Below, in pieces: positions 4,954 through 5,571 of a DNA stretch of 5,571 nt. How positions within the stretch are numbered: the first letter of the stretch is position 1; every line of letters begins with the position of its first letter. The notes beneath the pieces were generated by a model. It did no database searches and was not told the DNA's origin. It saw only the letters and a list, made by a program, of their open reading frames with translations. The stretch lies in assembly GCA_002305235.1 (NCBI GenBank), contig DBQL01000032.1, positions 8,512 through 14,082 on the forward strand. The letters run 5' to 3'. The position numbers and the translations under genes were made by a program. This DNA comes from Prevotella sp. UBA1395 (GTDB lineage: Bacteria; Bacteroidota; Bacteroidia; Bacteroidales; Bacteroidaceae).

Positions 4954-5369
4954 TGAAAGCAAAAAACAATCCCCTCCTATATTTTGTCAAGACCTATCCG
5001 TGGTCTTGCCTGTGTGTGCTGTGTATTTGGATACTGTGCCTCATCCCCATCCCCGACACTCCGTTGAGCCAAATCAATCTCATGGACAAATGGACACATT
5101 TTGTGATGTTTGGCGGCCTTTGCGTGCTGCTTTGGGTGGAATACGGACTGAAGCATCGGCAGATAGATCGGCAAAAGACCTTTTTCTATGCCTTTCTCAC
5201 CCCGATACTATTAGGCGCACTGGTGGAAATCGTTCAGGCCACGTGCACCGGTGGCAACAGGAGCGGCGACCCCTTAGACTTCCTTGCCGATGTCGTCGGG
5301 GTGGTCTTGGGTACAGTCATCGGTATTCCGCTGGCACTGATTCTTTCCAAGCGGAATAAGGATTCGTAA
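4953..5369 (+). CDS. VanZ-like family membrane protein
   Basis: The 138-residue protein has four predicted membrane helices at about 15-33, 46-63, 77-95 and 108-131. It carries the VanZ-like signature: DKWTHF (45-50) at the start of TM2, Glu92 and Gln95 at the end of TM3 (LVEIVQ), and the loop NRSGDPLDFLADVVG (102-116) leading into TM4. VanZ of vancomycin-resistance transposons gives low-level teicoplanin resistance. Most chromosomal homologs in Bacteroidetes, including ones of this small size, have no demonstrated function, and resistance should not be inferred here. No other Met occurs before residue 44, which lies past TM1, so the ATG at 4953 is the start. No ribosome binding site is visible. 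The gene is divergent from the transporter operon, and its last 53 bp overlap the end of the opposing CYTH gene. Confidence 0.9.
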   Translation: MKAKNNPLLYFVKTYPWSCLCVLCIWILCLIPIPDTPLSQINLMDKWTHFVMFGGLCVLLWVEYGLKHRQIDRQKTFFYAFLTPILLGALVEIVQATCTGGNRSGDPLDFLADVVGVVLGTVIGIPLALILSKRNKDS

Positions 5370-5571
5370 GCAAGTTGGAATTATAGAAGTGGGCATCGCC
5401 CGTCACCTCAGGCCCGATGAAGTCGGGCTTGATATAGTTTTCGCGCTCATCCGACAGTTCTACCTCGGCCATCACCAATCCATCGTTGTCGCCATGAAAC
5501 TCATCGACCTCGAAAACATGGTCGCCACTCCTGACGAGATAGCGGTGCTTGTCGATCACACCACCCTTGCA
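5317..5571 (-). CDS. CYTH domain protein, C-terminal part
   Basis: Only the last 84 residues and the stop lie in the window; the frame is open to the right edge and the start is outside. The visible part has CYTH-fold strands: KHRYLV, HVFEVDEFHG, GLVMAEVELSDE, and the closing segment EVTGDAHFYNSNL. CYTH proteins form a tunnel fold of acidic and basic strands that binds triphosphates with divalent metal. Known activities are inorganic or thiamine triphosphatase and class IV adenylate cyclase, so the exact reaction cannot be set. The diagnostic N-terminal ExExK motif would be outside the window. A GTG at 5559 could start a shorter reading, but it falls in mid-domain and is not the start. The last 53 bp overlap the VanZ-like gene tail to tail. 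Confidence 0.87.
   Translation of the reverse strand, partial: CKGGVIDKHRYLVRSGDHVFEVDEFHGDNDGLVMAEVELSDERENYIKPDFIGPEVTGDAHFYNSNLLTNPYSAWKESVPAEYR

Noticed and set aside
4943..5359. 138-codon frame overlapping the VanZ-like gene in another frame
   Set aside because: The other frame (4953-5369) carries the full VanZ-like motif set and membrane helices. This one is rich in His, Pro and Arg and has no recognisable fold.
4953..5369. Vancomycin or teicoplanin resistance determinant
   Set aside because: Only the VanZ-like domain is present. No vanHAX or vanRS genes are nearby, and most chromosomal VanZ-like proteins have no shown resistance role.

Overview
The window looks like chromosomal DNA from the order Bacteroidales, most likely Prevotellaceae. 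Three things point there: promoter elements of the Bacteroidetes type (TAnnTTTG at -7 with TTG/TTTG about 20 nt upstream), gene content typical of the group (DUF4252 protein, membrane-anchored ComEA-like helix-hairpin-helix protein, paired NSS-family transporters, VanZ-like protein, CYTH protein), and start codons that do not depend on Shine-Dalgarno sequences. Genus and species cannot be fixed from this sequence alone.

Left part (1-805): a degenerate 22-bp tandem repeat at the window edge, then two divergently transcribed tRNA genes, tRNA-Phe(GAA) on the minus strand and tRNA-Pro(CGG) on the plus strand. Each has its own promoter and a rho-independent terminator. Between the Pro terminator and the first protein gene lie about 240 bp without a gene. 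This stretch holds a second, unrelated 22-bp periodic array rich in dyad symmetry, plus two isolated hairpins.

Central part (806-4892, minus strand): a tight four-gene operon read from right to left. It encodes NSS-family Na+-dependent transporter A, transporter B (4 nt later), a ComEA-like triple-HhH membrane-anchored protein (1 nt later) and a secreted DUF4252 protein (14 nt later). The transporters are tandem paralogs. They share the Na+-site and transport-core motifs but differ at positions that line the substrate pocket in LeuT, so they probably carry different amino acids or related solutes.

Right part (4893-5571): the operon promoter faces away from the promoter of a VanZ-like membrane protein gene, and the two -7 elements form the arms of a perfect 10-bp inverted repeat. 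The VanZ-like gene may be read from a leaderless or nearly leaderless mRNA. Its 3' end overlaps, tail to tail by 53 bp, the 3' end of a CYTH-domain gene on the minus strand that runs off the window edge.

No phage, insertion sequence, CRISPR array or defence system was found. This is mainly ordinary core genome. The points most worth a second look are the mirrored promoter pair, the two 22-bp arrays and the divergence between the transporter paralogs.
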